A stretch of DNA of 64,000 nt from NCBI GenBank assembly GCA_958295515.1, contig CATQGW010000001.1, positions 1,222,564-1,286,563 on the forward strand. The letters run 5' to 3'. The translations under genes and the position numbers were made by a program. Below are positions 21,514-30,533 of this stretch, piece after piece; the stretch's first letter is position 1, and every line of letters begins with the position of its first letter. The DNA comes from an uncultured Dehalococcoidia bacterium. Its GTDB lineage: Bacteria; Chloroflexota; Dehalococcoidia; Bin125. The notes beneath the pieces are model-generated. The model was not told the origin of the DNA. It saw only the letters and a program-made list of their open reading frames with translations, and searched no databases.

Positions 21514-21629
21514 ATCTACGGGGGCGGGGTTGACCCAAGCTTGGGGTGGCTCTTAGCGTTGCGCGGAATGTTTGCGGGTTGGTGCGCTGCGTGGCGTGTC
21601 GCCTCTTGAACCGGAGAACGGACACCGCC

Positions 21630-24600
21630 ATGCGCCTGCTCAAGGATCTGGGGGGGGGGGGTACAACACTCGCGTTCTGCTCCTGACCGTGCTTGTGGCC
21701 CTGTTTGCGGTTGCGGTTTTCACGCTTGCGCCGGCCCGCGCGGAGACGCCTGACGACCTACGACTCGAGCTCAGCTTTTTCCGCGACTCCGACGGCGTCG
21801 TGCAGCCGGGTTCGACCATTCAGGTTCGAGCGGAGCTGAAGTTCAGCGGCGCAGAGGGCGGCGCATCGTTGGCGGTCTCCGATTTGGCGCTGCGCATTGC
21901 GGGCGAAGTCGAATGGGACGCATCGGGCCGCCGTGCAATGCCGGGTTCGTCCAGGGGCTATGTGACGCGCGAGCACGGTGGCTCCATCGGTGGCTCCACC
22001 GGCGAGGCAGTCGCGGTGCAGTCGGGTGGGGCGCTTCTCACTTCCGGTATACAGGTGGTTGGAGCGCCGGACGCCACGGTGAACGGCATCGCCGGCGGCG
22101 GCGCAGTGCATGTCTGGGAGGGCGGTTCGTTTGCCCAGCGCCTGATCGGCGAGCCGACGGACAACGACTTCGGTTCGCCATTTTATTGGGATCGACATAA
22201 TGGCGGCTTCGGCTTGAGCGTGGATGTCGGCGGCAGTGTAATCGTGGTCGGCGCGCCCTATGAGGACGGCGCACCGTTGGCTGGCGGGTTCCGCAGCAAC
22301 TACAACTCGGTCCACGGCTTCGGGGCGGCGTACGTGTTCGAACGAAACAGCGACGGGGAGTGGGAGCGGACCGCGAAGCTGACCATCGGCGAGAACTCGG
22401 CGTTCACCGATCCGTTGAGCCAGTGGGCACCTACCCTGTTCGGTGAGCATGTCGCAATCAGCGACGGCGGCGGGACGATCGTTGTGTCCCAGTTTCCGGC
22501 TCCGTTGACCGGCGAGAATCACAATTGGGGCGCGTCGGCGCATGTGTTCGTCAAGCCGGCGAGCGGTTGGACCGACATGGACACGAATCACGCCAACGTC
22601 ACCTCGCTGCGCTACGACTCGAACGGAGCGACGGCGGACGATGCGGCTGCGGTCTCCGACCGCTGGGATGCTCACGGCGATGTGGACATCGCCGGCGACG
22701 GTTCGGTGGTCGTGGTTGGCGCATCAGAGTTGCCGCGCACATTGAACTTTCTGGATGCGACCGGCGCCGTGCTCGTGTTCAATCGTCCCGGTGCTGCCTG
22801 GACCGCTGGGAGCGATCGCCTGCTTGAACAGAACGCGACGCTGACGGCGACGGGTCACGAGAGCAACAACGTGCGGGTTGGCTCGGATGTCGCGATCAGC
22901 CAGTCCGGCGGCGTGATCGTCTCGAATGGCGCAAGTCATATCAATTACGTGAATGACGACGCACGCGATCCGGTCAGCGGCTGGCCGGGCTCGGCGTTCG
23001 TCTGGGTGCGCAGTACCAGCTGGGCCGACGCCACCGCGGCGACCGCCACGCTCAGCGATTCCACTGCGTCTAACGGCGATCAGTTCGGCCGCAGTGTTGC
23101 GATCAGCGATTCGGGTGACCGCGTCGTGGTTGGCCAGCATCCTCGGGGTGGGCCTAACGGGTACGGTGCGATCAGTGTGTTTGATAAACCGGGAAGCGGC
23201 TGGGCCAACGACTCGGCCGCGGACACAGTCCTCGGTTCTTGGCCGTGGGCGCGTGCGGCGAGCCTGGCCATTGACGGCGAATCGACACTCCTTGCAGGTG
23301 TAACAGGTGTCGGCGGCTACGTGCTGGACCTCAGTCTGTCAGATCCGGAAAGCGGGGTCCTAGACATAGGCTACCTCACCGCGGATTGCAATGCATCAAG
23401 CAGCGAGGGAATCGTCACCCAGACTTGTACGCTGTGGTTCGAGCCGGGCGATGGAACTTTGACGACCATCCCTGCGCTCACGATTCCGGCTGGCACGCCT
23501 GACGGCTCGTTCACGCTCTCCGCTTCCGCGATGGTGAACGGCGTCAGATACACCGATGCGATCGAGGTTAGCGTGCGGGACGTAGACGAAGTGGCGGAAG
23601 TGACGCTTGATTTCGCCACTGACCCGGTGATCAATTACGTGGACACGAGCGACGACAAGCCGTACCCGTCGTCGATCGCAGCGGGCGAAACTACGCGACT
23701 GCGGCTGAGTGTGCTCAACGAAAACGGCGAGGCTGCGGGGATCGACGCGGAGGACGGCATCGCCTCGATCCTGTTCACGACGACCGCCGGGAACTTCGCA
23801 TTCGGCAATTTCGCTCCGGTGTGGCTGATCCACTCGTTTAGTCCTCTGAGCTACTGGCCTGAGAGTTGTGCGGGCGGCAATGGGCAGCAGACCTGCGCAG
23901 TCCCTCTGACCAGTTTGAACGCGGAGAACGCCGACCGGATTGTGATCTTCCTCGCGCATCCGGGCGCGGACAAATCGGGGACGGCTGAGGTGCGCGCGAT
24001 GGTGATTACCAATGACGGCGAAGTCTTCAATCCGCCGCCGGTGACGGTGACCTTTACCGGGGCTGCAGAGTCGCTGGTGGTGAGCGAGCCGACGGCGAGC
24101 GTGCTGAACGTTGATGCGCCGCCGGATGTGGGGGCCGGTGCGGACGACCGCGATGTGCTGACGCTGTCGATTACGGCGGTGGACGAGAACGGCGGGCAGG
24201 TGGATGTGCCGCTTGGTCTGCCGGCGAACCCGACGCAGGCGCAGCGCAATAGCGCGATTCGAGTGACGGTGAGAGATCCAGACGGCGTGGTTGTGCCGGT
24301 CTCGCGCTATGGCGGCTGGGCTTGGACGTATGACCGGCAGCAGGAGCAGACTTCGCTGGAGTTCAAACTGCAGATCAACGCGAGCGAGGAGGATGCGCTG
24401 GCGACGGGGGAGTACACGCTGGAGCTGCGGATTGGGACGCTCGAGGCGGAGCGCACGTTCCGGGTCGGCGGGGCGCCGGCCTCGCTGGCGCTGGGCGAGC
24501 CGGAGGGCGCGTTGGCGCGCGACGAGCGGATCACGATCGCTGCGACGGTCGCGGACGCGGACGGCAACGCTGTGCCCGACGGCACGGCGGTTGCGTGGGA

Positions 24601-25033
24601 AGAGCAGAGTGTGCGCGGCACTGATGTGGTGCTGGTGCAGGTCTCGGCGGACCGAGAGACGAAGGCGGGCAGGGCGTCGGCGACGTATCTGGTGATTGGG
24701 CCGGGCGCGGCGGCGGTGACTGCGCGGTCGGGCGGCGTGGGCGATGTTGCGTTGCTGACGATTGCGGAGGCGTCGGTGGGCGTGGGTGAGGCTGAGGGGC
24801 CGCCGGCGCCGCTTAGTGAGAGTCTGAGCAGCACGCGGCCGGGCTTTTCGATCTGGCTGGGGGAGCAGCCGGTCATGGCGTCGGAGTTGTTGGAGAGCCT
24901 GAGTGGGATTGAGTCGATTCTGCTGTGGGAGAACGGGAGCTGGGTGCGGTATGGGCTTGCTGAGGGGCGGGTGATTCCGGGCTCGTTTGACTTCACTGTG
25001 GCGCGGGGAGGTGTGCTGGTGCTGGGGAGGTGA
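21630..25033 (+). CDS. Large secreted FG-GAP-like protein with G12 tract at its start
   Basis: A secreted protein of about 1,130 residues. The best start is ATG 21630, with GGAGAA upstream, reading MRLLKDL into a run of 12 G (21650-21661). As written this frame stops at TCC-TGA soon after. With 13 or 10 G it would join the body frame (YNTRVLLLTVLVALFAVAVF), a good signal peptide ending APARA. In the body frame the only upstream start is TTG 21572, without a ribosome site. Residues ~70-560 are repeated blocks of the form VAISDSGDRVVVG and GAVHVWEGG, like integrin-type FG-GAP beta-propellers. Then come Ig/invasin-like segments (SLALGEPEGALARDERITIAA) and a C-terminal cap (WVRYGLAEGRVIPGSFDFT). 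Confidence 0.75.
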
Positions 25034-25073
25034 GTGCCGCCAAGGGGGCGGCAAGGGCTTGGGAGGGGTGCAG

Positions 25074-25108
25074 CGAGATACCCGCGGCGGGGCGCGGGTA
25101 TGACGGAT
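25074..25108 (-). repeat. Palindromic intergenic repeat, copy G (half element)
   Basis: GCGAGATACCCGCG, a GCGGGG loop and CGCGGGTATGACGG, equal to the right half of copy F and in the same orientation. Just before it, a 6-bp hairpin GCCGCC/GGCGGC (25036-25052) follows directly on the stop of the large secreted gene. Confidence 0.8.
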
Positions 25109-25159
25109 CTCAGGGGCGGCGGAGCGCAAGCTGTTAGCCTCCCGTTCGGAGGCGGCGCG

Positions 25160-26047
25160 ATGTCGGCTCGGCGACCTACTGATGCGCATCCGCGGACGCC
25201 GTTTGCGCCGAACCGGGCGGACCGCGAGCGTCGGCTGGCGATCGCTACCTGCGAGGACTGCGGCGGCGAATTCGACCTGGCCGCGGCGGACCCGCGCGCG
25301 CGGGTTTGCGCGCCGTGCTTCGACCGCTCGCTGCACGCGGTGGAAGTCGCCTTTCTGGAAAACTATGCGCGCTTCGGGGCGAAGGCGCACCGCACCGTCG
25401 CCGAAGCGCTGTTCCGCTCGCAGGCGTTGGCGGATCCGGACGACCGCAAAGTGATCGGGATGCGGATTGTCGAGGAGTACCTCAACGCGGCGCAGGAGCT
25501 GATGGCGCTCTATCTGGCGATGCGCCGCCGCCACGAGCAGCCGCTGTTGACCACGTTTATGAACTTCGAGCTGGCCGCGCCGTCGGTGGCGGCCTTCCGC
25601 GCGCTCACGCTGGGGCGCAATTCGAGCGAACTGCTGCGGGACTTGCAGCTGCCCACGCTCGCCGATGTGGAGGCCGCGCGGGGCGAAATTCCGAAGAAAG
25701 ACTTCCGTGCGTTCGCCGCCGCGACCGCCGCGGTCGCACACGGGATCGAGCGGGTGCAGCGGGTCGATCAGGGCGTGCTGCTCGAGTTGGCGGACGGGCT
25801 GCGCTCGTCGGCGACGCTGACGCACAAGCTGGACTGGCTGCCGGAGCGGGCGATGAACCCGGATCAGGTGGCGCTGGTCGTGCTCGAACAGCGCCGCCGC
25901 GTGGTGCTCACGCACGCGCTCGCGATCCACGAGCCGCAGCTCGAAGTGTTCATCGACGCGATCGACAAGATCACCGCGGCTGCGCGTGATCTGATCTGGC
26001 TCTACCTTCACGTGCGGGACACGATGGCGCTGGAGGGACAGGCATGA
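25160..26047 (+). CDS. Zinc-ribbon protein of unknown function
   Basis: A 295-residue protein that I do not recognise. Residues 31-53 form a treble-clef or ribbon: Cys31, Cys34, Cys50 and Cys53. The remainder is helical and hydrophilic with several regularly spaced Leu/Ala stretches, no signal peptide and no membrane helix. The ATG at 25160 follows GGAGGCG. Its stop overlaps the SDR start as ATGA, which puts it first in a four-gene operon with SDR, nitrilase and S58 hydrolase. It may be an accessory or regulatory protein of that pathway; this is inferred from position only. Confidence 0.6.
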   Translation: MSARRPTDAHPRTPFAPNRADRERRLAIATCEDCGGEFDLAAADPRARVCAPCFDRSLHAVEVAFLENYARFGAKAHRTVAEALFRSQALADPDDRKVIGMRIVEEYLNAAQELMALYLAMRRRHEQPLLTTFMNFELAAPSVAAFRALTLGRNSSELLRDLQLPTLADVEAARGEIPKKDFRAFAAATAAVAHGIERVQRVDQGVLLELADGLRSSATLTHKLDWLPERAMNPDQVALVVLEQRRRVVLTHALAIHEPQLEVFIDAIDKITAAARDLIWLYLHVRDTMALEGQA

Positions 26048-26838
26048 CCGCATCACCGTTTTCGCTGGATGGTCATGTGGTGCTGGTCTCCGGCGCGGGG
26101 CGCGGGATTGGCAAGGCTGCTGCGCAGCTGATCGCGCAGATGGGCGCGAGCGTCGCGCTCACGGCGCGCACCGTGGCGCAGATCGAAGAGGTTGCGGAGG
26201 GCATCCGCGAGGAGGGCGGGGAGGCGCACGCCTTCCGCGCGGACCTGGCAGAGATCGACGATCACGCGAGCCTGCTGGACGATGTGGAGCAGACCTGCGG
26301 GCCGCTGAGCGGGCTGGTCAATGTCGCGGGGATCAGCCCGATTCTGCAGCGGGGCGAGCGGGTGACGGCGGAGGAGTACGACCAGATTATGCAGATCAAC
26401 CAGCGCGGCACCTTCTTTCTGACGCGCAATGTGGCGGCGCGCTGGATTGAGGCGGGGCGCGGGGGAAGCGTGGTCACGATTTCCTCGGTGGGCGCGCAGT
26501 ACGGCCTGCCGCGCCAGGCGCCGTACGCGATGACGCGGGCCGCAGTCGAGGCGATGACCCGCACCTTCGCAGCGGAGTGGGCGCACGCGCTGGCCGAGCC
26601 GATTCGGGTCAACTGCGTCGCGCCGGCGTTCATCGATACGCCGCTGACGGAGCCGATGCCGAGCTGGTACCGGGAGCGGGTGACGGAGCACACGGCGATG
26701 CGTCGGCTGGGCGCGGACGACGAAGTGGCGGGGGCGGTCGCTTTTCTGCTCTCCGACGCGGCGAGCTACATCACCGGAGCGGTGCTGCCGGTCGCGGGCG
26801 GCTACGGGCTCTGGTCGCTCGACCCGCCGCCGAGCTAG
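26044..26838 (+). CDS. Short-chain dehydrogenase/reductase with Arg in place of the catalytic Lys
   Basis: A 264-residue classical SDR. The nucleotide site GAGRGIGKA (17-25) and NVAG (93-96, usually NNAG) are present. The catalytic Ser148 and Tyr161 are in place, but the YxxxK motif reads YAMTR, so residue 165 is Arg (codon CGG). The C-terminal GAVLPVAGGY is the usual DGG-type end. SDRs oxidise or reduce alcohols and ketones with NAD(P); the substrate here is unknown. Overlaps the zinc-ribbon gene by ATGA and is followed by nitrilase 4 bases later. Confidence 0.85.
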   Translation: MTASPFSLDGHVVLVSGAGRGIGKAAAQLIAQMGASVALTARTVAQIEEVAEGIREEGGEAHAFRADLAEIDDHASLLDDVEQTCGPLSGLVNVAGISPILQRGERVTAEEYDQIMQINQRGTFFLTRNVAARWIEAGRGGSVVTISSVGAQYGLPRQAPYAMTRAAVEAMTRTFAAEWAHALAEPIRVNCVAPAFIDTPLTEPMPSWYRERVTEHTAMRRLGADDEVAGAVAFLLSDAASYITGAVLPVAGGYGLWSLDPPPS

Positions 26839-26842
26839 CCCG

Positions 26843-27799
26843 ATGTCCGCTCCCTACGTCGCCGCCGCCGTGCAGTGGGCGCCGGGTCTCACGCTGGAGG
26901 CCGGGGTTGAGCGGGCGGAAGCGGCGATTGCGGAGGCGGCGCGGAGCGGCGCGTCGCTGATTGTCTTTCCCGAGACGTGGATCCCGATGTATCCGTACTT
27001 CCACTCGCGATCGGCGGACCGCGTCTCCTTCGCGCGCCTCTACGAGCAGCTGTTCCAGCAGAGCGTGATCATCGGCGGTGCAGCGTGGAATCGGATCGCC
27101 GCCGCGGCACGCGACGCCGGAGCGGCGGTGGTGATTGGCGTCAACGAGCGCGAGCCGCGCGGCGGGACGCTGTACAACACGCTGGCCTACATCGGGGCGG
27201 ACGGCGCGCTGCTGGGCCGGCACCGCAAGCTGGTGCCGACGCTTTCCGAGCGGTTGATCTGGGGCTACGGCGACGGCGCGGATCTGGATGTCTACGAGAC
27301 GCCGCAGGGACGGCTCGGCGGGCTGATCTGCTACGAGCACCACATGGCTCCCGCGCGCTACGCGCTGGCCGGGCTGGGGGTGCAAATTCACGCTTCGGTC
27401 TGGCCGGGCTGGGAGACGTTGCATCCCGTCGTTGACGCCGCCACGCGGCAGCTGGCGTATGAGAACGCCTGCTTTGTGATCGTCGCCCGCGAGGTGATGT
27501 CGGCGGAGCGGCTGCCGGCCGGCACGCCGTTCGCGGAGGAGCCGTTCTGGGAGGCCGACGGGGGCAGCGCGATCATCGCGCCGGGCGGCAAGTATCTGGC
27601 CGGCCCGGCGACCGGTGAGGAGACGATCCTCTACGCGGAGCTGGATCCGCGGGCCACGATTGAGTCGAAGCGCTGGGTCGACAGCGTGGGGCACTACAGC
27701 CGCCCGGATGTGTTCCAGCTGCGCTGGAATCGCACGCCGCGCCGGCCGCTGGTGATCCACTCCGAAGCAACGCCGCCGGAGTTGGCCGATGCCGAATAG
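26843..27799 (+). CDS. Nitrilase / carbon-nitrogen hydrolase
   Basis: A 318-residue member of the nitrilase superfamily with the catalytic triad Glu44 (FPETWIP), Lys129 (RHRKLVPT) and Cys163 (LICYEHHMAPARY). The sequence around Cys, followed by IHASVWPGW, is close to true aliphatic/aromatic nitrilases, which turn nitriles into acids and ammonia, although a cyanide dihydratase or amidase is possible. It starts 4 bases after the SDR gene and overlaps the S58 gene by 11 bases. Confidence 0.88.
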   Translation: MSAPYVAAAVQWAPGLTLEAGVERAEAAIAEAARSGASLIVFPETWIPMYPYFHSRSADRVSFARLYEQLFQQSVIIGGAAWNRIAAAARDAGAAVVIGVNEREPRGGTLYNTLAYIGADGALLGRHRKLVPTLSERLIWGYGDGADLDVYETPQGRLGGLICYEHHMAPARYALAGLGVQIHASVWPGWETLHPVVDAATRQLAYENACFVIVAREVMSAERLPAGTPFAEEPFWEADGGSAIIAPGGKYLAGPATGEETILYAELDPRATIESKRWVDSVGHYSRPDVFQLRWNRTPRRPLVIHSEATPPELADAE

Positions 27800-28814
27800 C
27801 GCCGCGCCCCGCGAAGACGCGATTACCGCGGTGCCGGGGATCAAGCTCGGCCACTGGACCAATCGGCGCTGGGCGACGGGCTGCACGGCGATCATCTGCG
27901 AGCAGGGCGCGACGCCCGGCTATTTCGGTCCCGGCGGCGCGCCGGGCACGCTCGACACCGACTTGATGCGGGCGGAGAACGCGGTGGCCAGGGTGCATGC
28001 GATCCTGCTCACCGGCGGCAGTCTGTTCGGTCTGGAAGCCGCAGCCGGCATAAAGCGACTGCTGGTGGAGCAGGGCGTGGGCGACCGCCTGGCTCCGGGG
28101 TTGCCGCCGATCCCGATTGTCGCTGGGGCGGTCGTCTTTGATCTGCCGATCGGGCAATCGAGGCATCCCGATCGGGACGCCGGCTACCGCGCGGCGCGCG
28201 CGGCGCGCGCCGGCGCGGTGGAGCAGGGTTCGGTGGGGGTGGGGACCGGCTGCACCGTCGGCAAGGCCGGGGCGCGCCAGCTTGCTGTGAAAGGTGGGCT
28301 CGGCAGCGCGGCGGCGCGGCATGAATCGGGGTTGGTCGTGGGGGCGGTTGTGGCGACCAACTCCGTCGGGGACATCATCGATCCGGCGACGGGGCGGCTG
28401 GTCGCCGGCGTTCGCGCCGGTCCGAACGGGGAGATGGCGCGCAGCGCCGAGCTGATGCGCGCCAAGTCCTATGCGGATTACGTGGCTGAGGCGGGGCAGA
28501 CCGCGGACGCGCTCCAGGCCGGCGCGAACACCACGCTTGCGGTCGTCGCGACCAACGCGCGGCTGCACAAAGGGCAGTCCAAGCGTCTGGCGATCATGGC
28601 CAGCGCGGGACTGGCCCGCGCGATTGATCCCGTGTTTACGCCCGGGGATGGGGACTCGATCTTCACGCTTGCGACCGGCGAGGTGGATATTTCGCCCGCG
28701 CCCGCGCTGCTCACATTGCTGGGCATTCTCGCGGCGGAAGCAGTGGGTCAGGCGACGCTTCGGAGTGTCCGCCAGGCGACGGGGCTGGCGGGGGTTCCCG
28801 CGATCGGGGACTGA
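27789..28814 (+). CDS. S58 (DmpA/P1) family N-terminal-nucleophile hydrolase
   Basis: A 341-residue protein of the family that includes L-aminopeptidase D-esterase DmpA and nylon-oligomer hydrolase relatives. Such enzymes cut themselves in front of a Ser/Thr that becomes the nucleophile. Motifs: PGIKLGHWTN at the start, LLTGGSLFGLEAAAGI, VGVGTGCTVGK, and NTTLAVVATNARL near residue 248, where the second Thr is the likely cleavage and nucleophile site. With nitrilase, SDR and zinc-ribbon protein it forms a probable operon for breakdown of a small amide, peptide or nitrile; this is inference. The gene ends the operon. Confidence 0.85.
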   Translation: MPNSAAPREDAITAVPGIKLGHWTNRRWATGCTAIICEQGATPGYFGPGGAPGTLDTDLMRAENAVARVHAILLTGGSLFGLEAAAGIKRLLVEQGVGDRLAPGLPPIPIVAGAVVFDLPIGQSRHPDRDAGYRAARAARAGAVEQGSVGVGTGCTVGKAGARQLAVKGGLGSAAARHESGLVVGAVVATNSVGDIIDPATGRLVAGVRAGPNGEMARSAELMRAKSYADYVAEAGQTADALQAGANTTLAVVATNARLHKGQSKRLAIMASAGLARAIDPVFTPGDGDSIFTLATGEVDISPAPALLTLLGILAAEAVGQATLRSVRQATGLAGVPAIGD

Positions 28815-28830
28815 ACACGCGCGTCATCTC

Positions 28831-28881
28831 TTGCATCGCCTTTCGACTCTCTATAAAATCCTTACAGTGTGAGAGAGTGCA
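28831..28881 (+). promoter_or_regulatory. Promoter and repeated TGAGAG motif before the Schlafen-type gene
   Basis: TTGCAT (28831-28836), 15 bases, TATAAA (28852-28857). From 28852 the sequence TAtAAAATCcTtACAGTG leads into TGTGAGAGAGTGCAG, ending just before the GTG start. A similar stretch, TAGAAAATCTTCACAGTG then ATTGAGAGTTGCC, lies at 30411-30440 downstream of the same gene. The GAGAG also serves as ribosome site. Confidence 0.4.
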
Positions 28882-28884
28882 GCT

Positions 28885-30300
28885 GTGCCGCTTTCGTTTG
28901 AGCATCTTCAAGCGTTGTCCCCCGTTGCCCGCGCCGAGCGCCTGCTCGAGGAGCCGGAAGGGCAATGGTTCGACCGCAAAAGCTCCCGTGTCGGCGCGCG
29001 CGATCTGGCGAAAGCGCTGGTGGCGATGGCCAACGCCGAAGGCGGGCTGCTCGCGATCGGGCTGCACAGCGGCGTCTGCGAGGGCGTCGACGCCAAGGCC
29101 GGCGCGCAGAATCAGTGGCGTCAGATCGGTTTCAAGTTCACCGATCCGCCGGTGCCGTTTGAGACCGCGCTGCTCAGTTGTGTGAACACTGCCGGCGACG
29201 CCGACCACTTGTTCATCATCACCGTGCCGCCGAGCGACCAGGTGCATGCCACGACCGCCGGCGATGTCTTTCTGCGGGTCGGCGATGAGAACCGCAGACT
29301 CTCCTTCGACCAGCGCATTCAGCTGCAATACGACCGCGGCGACACCGGCTTTGAGCGCACACCGGCAGCCAAGTTCGGCGATGCAGAGCTGGATGACGAG
29401 CTGATCGCTGCCTACGTGGAACGCATCGGGGCTCCGGATTCGCAGCGCCTGCTGCAGGCGCGGGGGCTGATCGACAAAGATGGCGCGCCGCTGATCGCCG
29501 GCCAGCTGCTCTTCGGACGCGAGCCGCAGCAAGCATTTCCCGAAGCGTACGTTCGGGTACTGAAGTACGACGGCGTTGAGCGGCTCACCGGCGCTGTGCA
29601 GAATGTCGCGGCAGACCTGCGTTGCGAGGGCGCGCTGCCGCGCCAGATTGACACGGCGCAGGCCGCGATCCGCGAGGCGTTGCCGAAGCATCGCTTGCTC
29701 GGCCCCGACGGACGCTTCGGCTGGTTCGGCATCGTGCCCGAACTGGTCTGGCTGGAAGCGCTCGTCAACGCGGTGATCCACCGCGCCTACAGCAACTTCG
29801 GCGACCACATCCGCGTCGAGATTTTCGACGACCGGCTGGAGATCTCCAGTCCCGGCCGCTTCCCAGGCATCAGTTCTCCCGTTGATCTGACCCGCGTCGC
29901 GCGTTTCGCTCGCAACCCGCGCATCGCGCGTGTGATGTCCGAGCTCTCCTACGGCCAGGAACTCGGCGAAGGGCTGCGGCGCATGGTGGCGGAGATGGAA
30001 TCAAACCGGCGCCGCCCGCCGCTGGTGCGGGAAACGGCGGGAAACGTGCAGGTCGCGCTGCTCGGCGCTCTCGCGCTGCCCGACGCGCTCGTCGCTATGA
30101 AACCGCTCGCTCAGCAGGTCTTCAGCAAGATCGAACAAGCCGGGCGCATGCGCACCGGCGAGCTGGTCGAAGCGATTGACGCCTCTCGCCCCACGCTGCT
30201 GAAGAGCCTCAATGCCCTCGAAGCTGCTCAGCTGGTGCGGCGGGTTGGCAGCAGTCCGCAGGATCCGAGCGCCTACTGGACCATCGACGCTGGATCATGA
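28885..30300 (+). CDS. Schlafen/AlbA_2-type ATP-binding transcriptional regulator
   Basis: A 471-residue protein. Residues ~15-140 form a Schlafen AlbA_2 (AAA_4) domain: EGQWFDRKSSRV, ALVAMANAEGGLLAIGL and AGDVFLRVGDENRRLSFDQ. A HATPase_c_4 region follows (LEALVNAVIHRAYS, VEIFDDRLEISSPGRFP, SYGQELGEGLRRM). The last ~70 residues look like a winged helix (GELVEAIDASRPTLLKSLNAL). Proteins of this architecture are often annotated as ATP-dependent DNA helicase or transcriptional regulator, with poorly known function. It starts with GTG behind GAGAG. It stands alone between the S58 operon and surE and is flanked by similar AT-richer motifs. Confidence 0.8.
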   Translation: MPLSFEHLQALSPVARAERLLEEPEGQWFDRKSSRVGARDLAKALVAMANAEGGLLAIGLHSGVCEGVDAKAGAQNQWRQIGFKFTDPPVPFETALLSCVNTAGDADHLFIITVPPSDQVHATTAGDVFLRVGDENRRLSFDQRIQLQYDRGDTGFERTPAAKFGDAELDDELIAAYVERIGAPDSQRLLQARGLIDKDGAPLIAGQLLFGREPQQAFPEAYVRVLKYDGVERLTGAVQNVAADLRCEGALPRQIDTAQAAIREALPKHRLLGPDGRFGWFGIVPELVWLEALVNAVIHRAYSNFGDHIRVEIFDDRLEISSPGRFPGISSPVDLTRVARFARNPRIARVMSELSYGQELGEGLRRMVAEMESNRRRPPLVRETAGNVQVALLGALALPDALVAMKPLAQQVFSKIEQAGRMRTGELVEAIDASRPTLLKSLNALEAAQLVRRVGSSPQDPSAYWTIDAGS

Positions 30301-30410
30301 GCGCACTGCGCCCCTCATCGTTCGACACTCGAAACCACTCGCAAATCTTTATTGTCAGCTTGCTCGCGTTGCCCTCCCGACTCGGCTTGGAGTCCTCACG
30401 TTCTACTAAC

Positions 30411-30515
30411 TAGAAAATCTTCACAGTGATTGAGAGTTGCCTGGACCTGCGCACACTCTCAAGCTGCTCTCAACACTCTCTTTCTAGTCGTTCTAGTAGG
30501 TGTGAGAGTGGCGTT
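30411..30515 (+). promoter_or_regulatory. Cluster of TGAGAG/CTCTCA motifs before surE
   Basis: This AT-richer gap holds several related hexamers: TTGAGAG (30430), CACACTCTCAAG (30452), GCTCTCAACACTCTC (30466) and GGTGTGAGAGTGG (30500). The left part repeats the sequence seen before the Schlafen-type gene. They may be binding sites for that regulator, or remains of its insertion. A TACCCT hexamer (30520-30525) lies eight bases before the surE ATG. Confidence 0.35.
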
Positions 30516-30533
30516 CCACTACCCTGTGGGCCT

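Noticed and set aside
21395..21629. A complete oriC with DnaA boxes
   Set aside because: No TTATCCACA-like boxes, AT-rich unwinding stretch or dnaA/dnaN genes are visible; only the strand-composition change suggests an origin.
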